Below, one piece after another: positions 1 to 7,636 of a stretch of 64,000 bases of DNA (position 1 is its first letter; every line of letters begins with the position of its first letter). The position numbers were made by a program, and so were the translations under genes. This DNA is from an uncultured Acidobacteriia bacterium (lineage in GTDB: Bacteria > Acidobacteriota > Terriglobia > Bryobacterales > Bryobacteraceae). The notes under the pieces were generated by a model that had not been told where the DNA came from, did not search any database, and worked only from the letters and a program-made list of their open reading frames with translations. The DNA is taken from the NCBI GenBank assembly GCA_903929755.1, contig CAIYVZ010000001.1:16534-80533 (forward strand), given 5' to 3'.

Positions 1-1
1 T

Positions 2-91
2 AGCGAGTATTGCTACGCGTGCTACACGGGGAACTATCCCACGGACTTTGTGAATATCGAACAACTGGTCCGCGCTGGCCGTAAGGGGTAG
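2..91 (+). CDS. purF: Amidophosphoribosyltransferase C-terminus (partial)
   Basis: Only the last 29 codons and the TAG stop lie in the window; the gene enters from the left edge. The tail reads CYACYTGNYPTDFV, which matches the C-terminal signature of PurF (glutamine PRPP amidotransferase), where clustered cysteines precede a T/SGxYPT motif. PurF catalyses the first committed step of purine synthesis in the cytoplasm. The intrinsic terminator just downstream marks the end of its transcription unit. The identification rests on this short motif alone, so it is good but not certain. Confidence 0.75.
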   Translation, partial: SEYCYACYTGNYPTDFVNIEQLVRAGRKG

Positions 92-112
92 CCTGGCGTA
101 TTTTTAGTTAGA

Positions 113-158
113 AAAACACCGCAGCGGCTGCCTGGCAGTTCTGCGGTGTTTTTTTTTT
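113..158 (+). terminator. Rho-independent terminator after purF
   Basis: A 10-bp perfect stem (aacaccgcag at 115-124 with ctgcggtgtt at 141-150) is followed by an uninterrupted T run. It starts about 24 nt after the purF stop. Confidence 0.9.
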
Positions 159-167
159 GCGCTTTGA

Positions 168-415
168 GCTATTAGTGATCGAATTCGCGGGCTGCCGAGC
201 GGCGGCGGGATTCGCCAGAAGTACGGGAACCCGTGCACATTGACGATGTGGCGGTGGCTTTTCCGGATTTGAAGATCACTCTGGCGCATCCGTCATTCCC
301 GTGGCAGGAAGCGATCTCGGTTTGCCTGCATAAGCCGACGGTGTACATTGATCTCTCAGGATGCGAATACGCAGCTGAAACACTAAGGTATTGTTCGGGT
401 AGGTTCGGCCTTTGA
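168..415 (+). pseudogene. Amidohydrolase (amidohydro_2 type) remnant, frameshifted
   Basis: Two overlapping frames together spell a conserved piece of an amidohydrolase-2 family metal-dependent hydrolase. Frame A (168-233) ends in GGGIRQKYGNP. Frame B, from about 233, continues HIDDVAVAFPDLKITLAHPS then FPWQEAISVCLHKPTVYIDL. In intact relatives these segments are contiguous around the metal-binding AHPSFPW region, so one base seems to be missing near 233 (ccgtg for an expected ccgatg). Sequence before 168 and after about 400 shows no further homology. The protein's N-terminal metal site and C-terminal half are absent. Confidence 0.7.
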
Positions 416-455
416 TTTTACGGGAGAATGCAATGAAACTGTTTGGACTAAGCGC

Positions 456-1409
456 ATGAGTTTACCGGGTGTTCTCTCGCGGCTGCGACTGCCCGTGGTG
501 GGCGCGCCGCTGTTCGTGATCTCGAATCCGGACCTGGTGATTGCGCAGTGTACGGCGGGCATTGTGGGCGCGTTTCCTTCGCTGAATGCGCGACCTGTTT
601 CGCTGTTAGATGAATGGCTGCACCGCATCACCGAAACGCTGGCGGCGTGGGACAGAGCACATCCGGAGACGCCTGCCGCTCCGTTCGCAGTGAACCAGAT
701 TGTGCACCGGAGTAATAACAGGCTGGAACAGGATCTGGAGTTATGCGGGAAGTGGAAAGTTCCAGTGGTGATTACGTCACTGGGGGCTCGCGAGGAACTG
801 AATCAGGCGGTGCATTCGTGGGGCGGGATTACGCTGCATGACGTGATCAATAATCGGTTCGCGCACAAGGCGATTGAGAAGGGCGCGGATGGTTTGATTG
901 CAGTGGCGGCGGGTGCCGGTGGCCATGCGGGGACGATTTCTCCGTTCGCTTTGATTTCGGAGATCCGGGCATGGTTTTCGGGGCCTTTGGCGCTGTCGGG
1001 TTCGATCGCGAATGGACGATCGATATTGGCGGCGCTGGCGCTGGGGGCGGATCTGGCCTATATTGGGTCGGCGTTTATTGCGACGAAAGAAGCGAATGCG
1101 GTGGAGGCCTATAAACAGGCGATTGTGGATGCCACGGCGGACGATATTATTTACACGAATCTGTTCACGGGCGTGCATGGGAATTACCTGAAGCCTTCGA
1201 TCCTGGCGGCGGGTTTAGACCCGGAACATCTGCCGGAGAGCGACCCTTCGAAGATGAGTTTCGCTTCGGGTGGAGAGAGTGCGGCGAAGGTCTGGAAGGA
1301 CATCTGGGGTTGCGGCCAGGGCATTGGGGCGATTCACGATGTACCGGGTGCGGCGGAGCTGATCGCGAGACTGGGCAAAGAATATCAGGAGGCTCGAGCG
1401 GCGCTATGA
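456..1409 (+). CDS. Nitronate monooxygenase / NAD(P)H-dependent flavin oxidoreductase
   Basis: A 317-residue FMN-dependent TIM-barrel protein of the nitronate monooxygenase (2-nitropropane dioxygenase) family. Diagnostic stretches are VVGAPLFVIS near the N-terminus, AAGAGGHAGTISPFAL in the middle (the G/H-rich segment carrying the catalytic His) and GADLAYIGSAFIATKEANA (phosphate binding). Members oxidise alkyl nitronates to carbonyls and nitrite. The ATG overlaps the stop of an eight-codon mini-ORF (433-459, with gggag at 422-426), so translation may be coupled. Its own stop overlaps the pobA start (ATGA), implying a two-gene operon. The natural substrate is unknown; an aromatic or nitroaromatic role is suggested only by the neighbour. 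Confidence 0.88.
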   Translation: MSLPGVLSRLRLPVVGAPLFVISNPDLVIAQCTAGIVGAFPSLNARPVSLLDEWLHRITETLAAWDRAHPETPAAPFAVNQIVHRSNNRLEQDLELCGKWKVPVVITSLGAREELNQAVHSWGGITLHDVINNRFAHKAIEKGADGLIAVAAGAGGHAGTISPFALISEIRAWFSGPLALSGSIANGRSILAALALGADLAYIGSAFIATKEANAVEAYKQAIVDATADDIIYTNLFTGVHGNYLKPSILAAGLDPEHLPESDPSKMSFASGGESAAKVWKDIWGCGQGIGAIHDVPGAAELIARLGKEYQEARAAL

Positions 1410-2599
1410 AGACACAGGTAGCCATTATCGGAGCTGGGCCTGCGGGGCTGATGCTGGGGCATCTGCTGGACCTTTGCGGTATCGATTCCGTGATCATTGA
1501 GAACCGGTCGAAGGAGTATGTAATTGACCGGGTCCGCGCGGGCGTGCTGGAACAACATGTTGTGGACCTGATGGTGCGGACGGGGATTGGCGAGCGCCTG
1601 ATGCGGGAAGGTCTGCGGCATGAGGGCGTGTATCTGGCGTTTGGGGGCACGCGGCGGTATATCAACTTCGTGGAGCACACGGGCAAGGCGATCTGGGTCT
1701 ACGGACAGAACGAAGTGGTGCGGGATTTGATTGCGGCGCGTGAGGCGACGGGGCGTCCGCTGCACTTCGAGGCGGAGACCGTTGTGGTGGAAGGTGTGGA
1801 TTCGCCGCATCCTTCGATTCGCTATTTCCATGAGGGCGAGACACATACGCTGCACGCTGATTTTGTGGCGGGTTGCGATGGTTTTCACGGGATCAGCCGG
1901 CCGATGTTTCCGGCGGATTTGCTGCGCGGCTTTGATCGTGTCTATCCATTTGCGTGGCTGGGGATCCTGGCGCACGCAGCTCCGTCTTCGGAAGAGCTGG
2001 TGTACTCATTGCATGAGCGCGGGTTTGCGCTGTTCAGTATGAGGACTCCGCAGATTACGCGGTTGTACCTGCAGTGTGCAACGGACGACGATATTGAGAA
2101 CTGGCCGGATGATCGCATCTGGAGCGAGTTGCAGATGCGGCTCTCGACGAGCGATGGGTGGAAACCAAACGAGGGCGAGATTTTCCAGAAGAGCATAACG
2201 CCCATGCGCAGCTTTGTGGCGGAACCGATGCAGTACAAGCGGTTGTTCCTGGCCGGGGACGCGGCGCACATTGTGCCGCCGACGGGGGCGAAGGGCTTGA
2301 ATCTGGCGGTGGCCGATGTTCGGGTTTTGGCGCATAGTTTGCAACGGTATTATGCGGGAGAAGGCGAGGCGGCGCTGGCGGGGTATTCGCAGACTTGCCT
2401 GAACCGGATCTGGAAGGCGCAGAGGTTTAGCTGGTGGATGACGCAGATGCTGCACAAGCAGGGCGAGGGTGTGGATTTCGAGCTGCGGCGGCAGATGGCG
2501 GAACTGGATTATGTGACGAGTTCGAAGGCTGCGATGACGTCACTGGCGGAGAATTATGTGGGGCTGGATCTGGATGTTTCGCTACCCCGGAAGGTTTAG
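1406..2599 (+). CDS. pobA: 4-hydroxybenzoate 3-monooxygenase
   Basis: A 397-residue class A flavoprotein hydroxylase, close to the roughly 394 residues usual for PobA. It carries GAGPAG at residues 9-14 (FAD ADP-binding), the ENRSKEYV...RAGVLEQ segment typical of PobA, CDG near residue 156 and the GDAAHIVPPTGAKGLNLA motif near 285 (FAD ribityl and pyrophosphate). The enzyme makes protocatechuate from 4-hydroxybenzoate with NADPH and oxygen, feeding the beta-ketoadipate route. The start at 1406 overlaps the upstream stop, with aggagg at 1387-1392. No PobR regulator or protocatechuate dioxygenase is in the window. Confidence 0.93.
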   Translation: MKTQVAIIGAGPAGLMLGHLLDLCGIDSVIIENRSKEYVIDRVRAGVLEQHVVDLMVRTGIGERLMREGLRHEGVYLAFGGTRRYINFVEHTGKAIWVYGQNEVVRDLIAAREATGRPLHFEAETVVVEGVDSPHPSIRYFHEGETHTLHADFVAGCDGFHGISRPMFPADLLRGFDRVYPFAWLGILAHAAPSSEELVYSLHERGFALFSMRTPQITRLYLQCATDDDIENWPDDRIWSELQMRLSTSDGWKPNEGEIFQKSITPMRSFVAEPMQYKRLFLAGDAAHIVPPTGAKGLNLAVADVRVLAHSLQRYYAGEGEAALAGYSQTCLNRIWKAQRFSWWMTQMLHKQGEGVDFELRRQMAELDYVTSSKAAMTSLAENYVGLDLDVSLPRKV

Positions 2600-2675
2600 C
2601 CCGGCGGCACGCCCACGGGAAGGGGGCCGGGCATTATTAGTACTGACAGGATGTATGCGAGCGGGGCGTTAAAAC

Positions 2676-3386
2676 ATGTCGATAAAACGGGTGGTGGCTA
2701 TGGCGATTTTGGTGGCGGGTCAGATGGCGGCCCAGGGGCGGCTGGAGAGTAAGTTTTCGACGAAGGAGTTTGCTTTGTCGGCGGACCCTCGGGCTTCGCA
2801 GTGGAGGAAGACCAGACCGGTGGTGGCGGAGGGTGACCGGTATGGGAAGCCGGTGGCGGGGCACGCGATGGAGATCCGGTCGCGGTGGACGAAAGATCAC
2901 CTTTACATCCTGTTTGTGTGTCCGTATGAGCGGCTGTTTTTGAAGCCCGCTCCGGTGACAGAGGCGGAGACGAACAAGCTTTGGGAGTGGGATGTGGCGG
3001 AGACGTTCATTGGGACGGATTTTGAGGATATCGGGCGGTATCGCGAGTTGCAGGTTTCTCCGCAGGGGGAGTGGGTGGATCTGGATATCGATAAGACACA
3101 TCCGAAACCCGAGGGCGGGTGGCTTTGGAACAGTGGATTTACGGTGAAGGCCCGGATCGATAAAGAGAAGAAGATCTGGTATGGGGAGATGAAGATTCCG
3201 CTGAAGGCTTTGTATGAAGATGCGGGGAAGGCGGCTGCCGTGAAGGCGGGGACGGAGATGCGGATTAATTGTTTCCGGATCCAGGATGGTCCGGGGGAGG
3301 CCCGGAAGTATGTGGCGTGGCAGACTCCGAATAACCCTTCGTTTCATACTCCGGCGGCGTTTGGGCGGTTGGTGTTGGTGAAGTAG
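2676..3386 (+). CDS. Secreted carbohydrate-binding family 9-like protein
   Basis: 236 residues with an N-terminal signal peptide (hydrophobic VVAMAILVAGQMAAQG). The mature part has CBM9/DOMON-like features: HLYILFVCPYE, a WEWDVAETFIG segment, the YRELQVSPQGEWVDLDID strand pair, and a late WYGEMKIPLKAL. In Acidobacteria and Planctomycetes such stand-alone CBM9-like domains occur as exported proteins and in glycan-degradation loci. Sugar binding is inferred from fold family only. It is a monocistronic gene between pobA and a DUF362 gene. Confidence 0.75.
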   Translation: MSIKRVVAMAILVAGQMAAQGRLESKFSTKEFALSADPRASQWRKTRPVVAEGDRYGKPVAGHAMEIRSRWTKDHLYILFVCPYERLFLKPAPVTEAETNKLWEWDVAETFIGTDFEDIGRYRELQVSPQGEWVDLDIDKTHPKPEGGWLWNSGFTVKARIDKEKKIWYGEMKIPLKALYEDAGKAAAVKAGTEMRINCFRIQDGPGEARKYVAWQTPNNPSFHTPAAFGRLVLVK

Positions 3387-3568
3387 GCGAGAGGTCGCTG
3401 GGCTTTCGTGTGCCGCTCCGTTACCGTCGCGGTTTGGTAAGCAAAGCGATATGCCCGGGGCTTGGACAAGGAACGGGAGTGTATCGCAGAACGCTTATTT
3501 GGGAAACCGGGGCGTACGTGCGAACGCGGCAAGGTTAGCGGATTCGGTTTTGGATTAGACTGTTAGCC

Positions 3569-4672
3569 ATGACGATTTCCCGGCGACAACTGTTTTTGAA
3601 TTCCGTGGCGGCGGCTGCGGCGGCTTCTTTTGGTTCTCAGTCTCGGGCGGCTACTACGAAGCCTGGGATGCCGGGACCTTTTCCCGGGCGCGTTGTGGCC
3701 GTTGCGCATCCGGGGAGCATCGTCTCGAACACGTACCAGGCTGCTCCGGTTCAGCAGATGATGCAGAAGGGGATGCGGGAGCTGACGGGTGCACCTTCGT
3801 GGATCGACGGGTGGCGGCGGCTGTTTGAGAAGGGCGACGTGGTGGGAATTAAGGTCAGTCCGGTGGGCGGGAAGAATTTGTCGTCGGATGGTCTGGTCTT
3901 GAAAGAAATACTGGCGGGGCTGGCGGAGGCGGGGGTTCCCGCGAAAGACGTTGTGGTGTTCAACCGGTATCGAGAGGAGACGCTGGCGGCGGGAATTGAT
4001 AAGTGGCTGCCGCAGGGTGTGCGGCTGATGGCGGCGTCGGAAAGGTATGACGAGTGGCAGCACGACATGGGTGGGTATGACGAAGACCACTTCATGGAGA
4101 TGGCGCTGATTAAGCCGGGCGAGGATTTCAACGACAAGCACATGCGGCGGTCCTATGTGGCGCGGGTGGTGACGAAGGAAATTAACAAGTTCATTAATCT
4201 GCCGGTGCTGAAGCATCACCAGTCAGCGGGCGTCACGATTTGTTTGAAGAACATGTCGCACGGGATGGTGAACAACGTGAACCGCAGCCACACGACGCCG
4301 ACACTGAACGCGTGCGGGATTTTCATTCCGAGTGTGGTGAGTTTGCCGGTAATTCGGGAGAAGGCGACGCTGCATATTTGCGATGCGGTGAAGGCGTCGT
4401 TTCATGGCGGGCCGGGCGGGAAGGCGCAGTACATTTGGGAGCACAAGACGATGTATTTTGCGACGGATCCGGTGGCGCTGGATAAGACGGGGCTGGGCGT
4501 GATTGATGCGAAGCGGAAGGCGCAGGGGATGCTGCCGCTGGCGCTGGCAAAGCCGGATAACGACAGCCATTATCTGAACAGCCAGATTGAGCACATTGAG
4601 ATTGCGGGGATGCTGGGGCTCGGCGTGTTTGATGACTCGAAGATCGATGTGAGGCGGATTGCGCTGAAGTAG
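3569..4672 (+). CDS. Tat-exported DUF362 domain protein
   Basis: 367 residues. The start ISRRQLFLNSVAAAAAASFG is a clear twin-arginine signal, so a folded, possibly cofactor-containing protein is exported. The body matches DUF362-family proteins: a NTYQAAPVQQMMQKGM segment, KVSPVGGKNLSSDG, an NLPVLKHHQSAGVTICLKNM core and the CDAVKASFHGGPGG segment near residue 275. No ferredoxin CxxCxxC cluster is visible, unlike some family members. The biochemical role of the family is unknown. It is flanked by monocistronic-looking genes. Confidence 0.8.
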   Translation: MTISRRQLFLNSVAAAAAASFGSQSRAATTKPGMPGPFPGRVVAVAHPGSIVSNTYQAAPVQQMMQKGMRELTGAPSWIDGWRRLFEKGDVVGIKVSPVGGKNLSSDGLVLKEILAGLAEAGVPAKDVVVFNRYREETLAAGIDKWLPQGVRLMAASERYDEWQHDMGGYDEDHFMEMALIKPGEDFNDKHMRRSYVARVVTKEINKFINLPVLKHHQSAGVTICLKNMSHGMVNNVNRSHTTPTLNACGIFIPSVVSLPVIREKATLHICDAVKASFHGGPGGKAQYIWEHKTMYFATDPVALDKTGLGVIDAKRKAQGMLPLALAKPDNDSHYLNSQIEHIEIAGMLGLGVFDDSKIDVRRIALK

Positions 4673-4727
4673 AGCAGACTTAAGAAGGAACGCAATCGGT
4701 CTTGAGTTCGTCGGGAGATACAGAGAA

Positions 4728-6518
4728 ATGAAGATGCAACGGCACTACTCGCGATTACCAGCGCTCCTGGCGGCAGTTGTGCTGATGCTGGGGGGATTCG
4801 TCCAGGCCAGAGCGCAAGATGAAAAGAAGAAGAGTGACGAGCCTGCGCCCAGGTCCACAAAGGGTCCAAGGGCGCAGGGACAGTCGGCATCGCATCAGGC
4901 CGAGCAGCAACCAGCGAGACGCGAGTCCACGCCGGTGAGACAGGCGCCGGGCGGTCCAGAACCTCAAAACCGGCAGGAGCCGAGACAGTTTCCGCGGAAT
5001 GCGCCGGCGGCCGGTCCCGTGAATACTCCGTCTGAGAGCACCAGGCCGGGAACGCAGGTGCAACAGCCGCAAGGGAACCGCGGGAGCGAACCGCGCCCGC
5101 AGATGACTCGGCCTGCGGGGTCGGGTGGTCCTCCGGCGGGGCAACGATTCCCGGCTGGAAATGATACGAGGGTTGCGCCGTCGGGACCTGGACGCCAATT
5201 CGGCGGGGGCGCGCCGGCACGACCTGCGGAACAAGCGGTTCGTCCGATGCCGGGTGGGGGCACGGCACGCTATAACGCGGCGGGAAGACCGACTGAAATC
5301 CGCAGGAATGGCCTTACGGTGCACGAAGTTCCGGGCGGGGTGCGCCGAACCGTGATCGAGCGGCCAGGGGGACGGACGGTTGTGGCTTATGGCCATGGCG
5401 GGTATGTGCAGAATGGCTTTGTCTCCAGGAGCGGGCAGAACTACGTGCAGCGCAGTTACTACGTGAACGGCAGGGCTTATGCGCGGGTTTATCGACCGTA
5501 TGAGTATCGGGGCGTTATGGTGCACGTCTATGCACCGCCACGATATTACGCACCGGGTTTTTATACCTATGCCTATAACCCGTGGCGGACCCCGGTGATT
5601 TATGGTGGCTGGGGGTGGCAGGCGACGCCCTGGTTTGGCATTTACGGGGGCTTCTTTACGCCCTATCCGGTTTACACGAGTCCCGCGCTCTGGCTGACGG
5701 ACTACATGATTGCAGCGAGTTTTCAGACTGCGTATCAGATGAGACTTGAGGCGGGTCTGAGTAATGGCAATAATTTCTCACAGCCGATGTCTGCCGAGCT
5801 GAAGCAACAGATCGCAAATGAAGTAGAGCTGGGCCTGCAGCGCCAGGAACGGGAGGCGCAGGGGATGAACGGGAATCAGGCATCCGGGCTGCCGATACTG
5901 GATAATCGACCGCACACGTTGCAGGTGTACAACAGCGTGAACGCAATGAGCCAGGGGCGGGAGTGTACGCTGTCGGAAAGCGACATTATTGAGTTCAATG
6001 GCGCGGCGCCGGCGGACGGGGTAAACGCGAACGTCTTCGTGAGGTACAGCAGGCAGCAGGACTGCCCGATTAACAGTATTGCTTCGGTGCCGGTGGATCA
6101 GTTGCAGGAGATGAGCAACCACATGGTGGAGACGATGGAGCAGGGTTTGGCCGATTTCCAGCGGAATCAGGGGCGTAATGGTCTGCCTCCGCTGCCGCCA
6201 GCCATGACGGCCACGACGCAGGCGGAATTCTCACGCGAGATGCCACCGGTGGAATCGGATGTGCAGACGGAACTATCACGGGCCTCAGCTGAGGGTGCCG
6301 CGGCGCTGGGAGAAGCAGGGGTCCAATTAGTGGGGTCGGACAATGGCGGGCGGAACACGGCGGAGCCGCCGACGCTGACGCTGGGGCAAACGCAACAGCA
6401 GGTGATGAGTATGCTGGGCGAGCCGCAACGCCGGGCCCTTGTGGGGAGCAAGGTAATCCTGTTCTACAAAGACATGAAGATTACCCTGGAGAATGGACTG
6501 GTAACCGACATCCAGTAG
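4728..6518 (+). CDS. Exported Arg/Gln/Pro/Gly-rich protein with BamE-like tail
   Basis: 596 residues. It has a signal peptide (LPALLAAVVLMLGGFVQARAQ) and a disordered region rich in Pro, Gln, Arg and Gly (about 25-180). A Tyr/Gly-rich part follows (about 210-310; many YxY and YR pairs such as YYAPGFYTYAYNPW). The C-terminus, LTLGQTQQQVMSMLGEP then FYKDMKITLENGLVTDIQ, resembles the SmpA/OmlA (BamE) repeat found at the end of many envelope proteins. I do not recognise the whole protein. Envelope localisation is a fair inference; function is unknown. A strong hairpin follows the stop. Confidence 0.7.
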   Translation: MKMQRHYSRLPALLAAVVLMLGGFVQARAQDEKKKSDEPAPRSTKGPRAQGQSASHQAEQQPARRESTPVRQAPGGPEPQNRQEPRQFPRNAPAAGPVNTPSESTRPGTQVQQPQGNRGSEPRPQMTRPAGSGGPPAGQRFPAGNDTRVAPSGPGRQFGGGAPARPAEQAVRPMPGGGTARYNAAGRPTEIRRNGLTVHEVPGGVRRTVIERPGGRTVVAYGHGGYVQNGFVSRSGQNYVQRSYYVNGRAYARVYRPYEYRGVMVHVYAPPRYYAPGFYTYAYNPWRTPVIYGGWGWQATPWFGIYGGFFTPYPVYTSPALWLTDYMIAASFQTAYQMRLEAGLSNGNNFSQPMSAELKQQIANEVELGLQRQEREAQGMNGNQASGLPILDNRPHTLQVYNSVNAMSQGRECTLSESDIIEFNGAAPADGVNANVFVRYSRQQDCPINSIASVPVDQLQEMSNHMVETMEQGLADFQRNQGRNGLPPLPPAMTATTQAEFSREMPPVESDVQTELSRASAEGAAALGEAGVQLVGSDNGGRNTAEPPTLTLGQTQQQVMSMLGEPQRRALVGSKVILFYKDMKITLENGLVTDIQ

Positions 6519-6542
6519 CGATGACGGGTGTGGTGAGACAAG

Positions 6543-6586
6543 AAGAGGCCCGGCGTTTTCTCTTTGCAGAGGGCGCCGGGCCTCTT
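6543..6586. terminator. Bidirectional terminator between convergent genes
   Basis: A 13-bp perfect stem (6543-6555 with 6574-6586, aagaggcccggcg) lies between the stop at 6518 and the convergent stop at 6611. It has a T-rich flank on one side and an A-rich flank on the other. Confidence 0.8.
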
Positions 6587-6610
6587 TCGTTTCATTGGTG
6601 GAACCGCAGA

Positions 6611-7552
6611 TTACTGGGCGCCGTTGAGGGCGACGTAGCACTTACTGTTGGCAGCGGACAGATTGCGCTGGATCAGGAAGTTCAGGCCAGCGAGCGTCAT
6701 GTTGTACTTGGAGCCGTTGGGGGCGGTGCTGAGAGCGGAACCGAAGGTCCAGGCGCATTTATCGGCATTCTCGGCGCCGTTGGAATCGGCCCAGCCGGAG
6801 CGGGGATTGGGGTCGGTGATGGTTTCTTCGAGTTCGTGGGCGATGACGGAGATCATGCCGTCGACGCCGGCGTTGTTGTTGGGGCTGATGGTCTGGGCGG
6901 CACAGCCACTGAGGCAGCGATTGGCGTTGCCGACGAAGGAGTACTTGATGTTGGAGCCGGCGATGGTGCCGGAGGTGTGCCAGCCGCAGTATTGGGTGCA
7001 GAAGCCGGAGGACTCGGAGACGTCGGTAGAGGTGAGGACGAAGTAGATGCCGTTGGGGTCCACGGGGAGGTGGCCGGCGGTGGTGGTGGCCATTGCACGG
7101 GTGACGACGGCCTGCACTTTGGCGTCGGTCAGACGGGCGGTCTGGGAGTAGGCGTCGGTAATGGAACCGCCGATGAGGATATTACCGGAGGGCACGTTGT
7201 TGTAGGTGGTGTTGATTTTCAGGTAGGGCGAACCGCTGACAGCTGTAAGGAACGTTGTAACGAGGCTCTTGCCTGTGGAGGTGTCACTGCCGTTGGTTTG
7301 GTTCCAGTTGCCATACCAGATGAGGTAGACGTTGGGCGTCGACATGACTGGACCGTTGTGGTAGGTGATGACGGGCGTCATCTGGCCGGTTGAGCCGGCG
7401 GTGACGGCACCGTTGTGGGCGTTCGGGTTGGTTTCGTGCACGCGGGTGAGCGGGTCCATCGGGTCCTCCCGCTCCTGGTCGGAGAGTGCGACTCCGGTAA
7501 AAATGAGCGCAGCAAGGCTGACTCCGATCAGGCTGAATTTCAGTGTTTTCAT
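6611..7552 (-). CDS. EXORDIUM / PHI-1-like secreted protein
   Basis: 313 residues with a signal peptide (FSLIGVSLAALIFTGVALS). The body matches the phosphate-induced protein 1 (PHI-1/EXORDIUM) family first known from plants: HNGPVMSTPNVYLIWYGNW, PYLKINTTY near the front, FCTQYCGWH, VIAHELEETITDP and GWADSNGAENADKCAW near the C-terminus. The HELEE stretch and paired cysteines are family hallmarks. In plants these proteins are apoplastic and linked to cell growth; bacterial members have no established role. The gene is transcribed toward the 6543-6586 terminator and stands alone. Confidence 0.85.
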   Translation of the reverse strand: MKTLKFSLIGVSLAALIFTGVALSDQEREDPMDPLTRVHETNPNAHNGAVTAGSTGQMTPVITYHNGPVMSTPNVYLIWYGNWNQTNGSDTSTGKSLVTTFLTAVSGSPYLKINTTYNNVPSGNILIGGSITDAYSQTARLTDAKVQAVVTRAMATTTAGHLPVDPNGIYFVLTSTDVSESSGFCTQYCGWHTSGTIAGSNIKYSFVGNANRCLSGCAAQTISPNNNAGVDGMISVIAHELEETITDPNPRSGWADSNGAENADKCAWTFGSALSTAPNGSKYNMTLAGLNFLIQRNLSAANSKCYVALNGAQ

Positions 7553-7636
7553 TGCTTCATTCCCCTCGATTTGGACGTCTGTGACCTTTACAGATCAGGA
7601 GAATAGAGTACTACAGGTACGCCGGCAATGGAAGGC

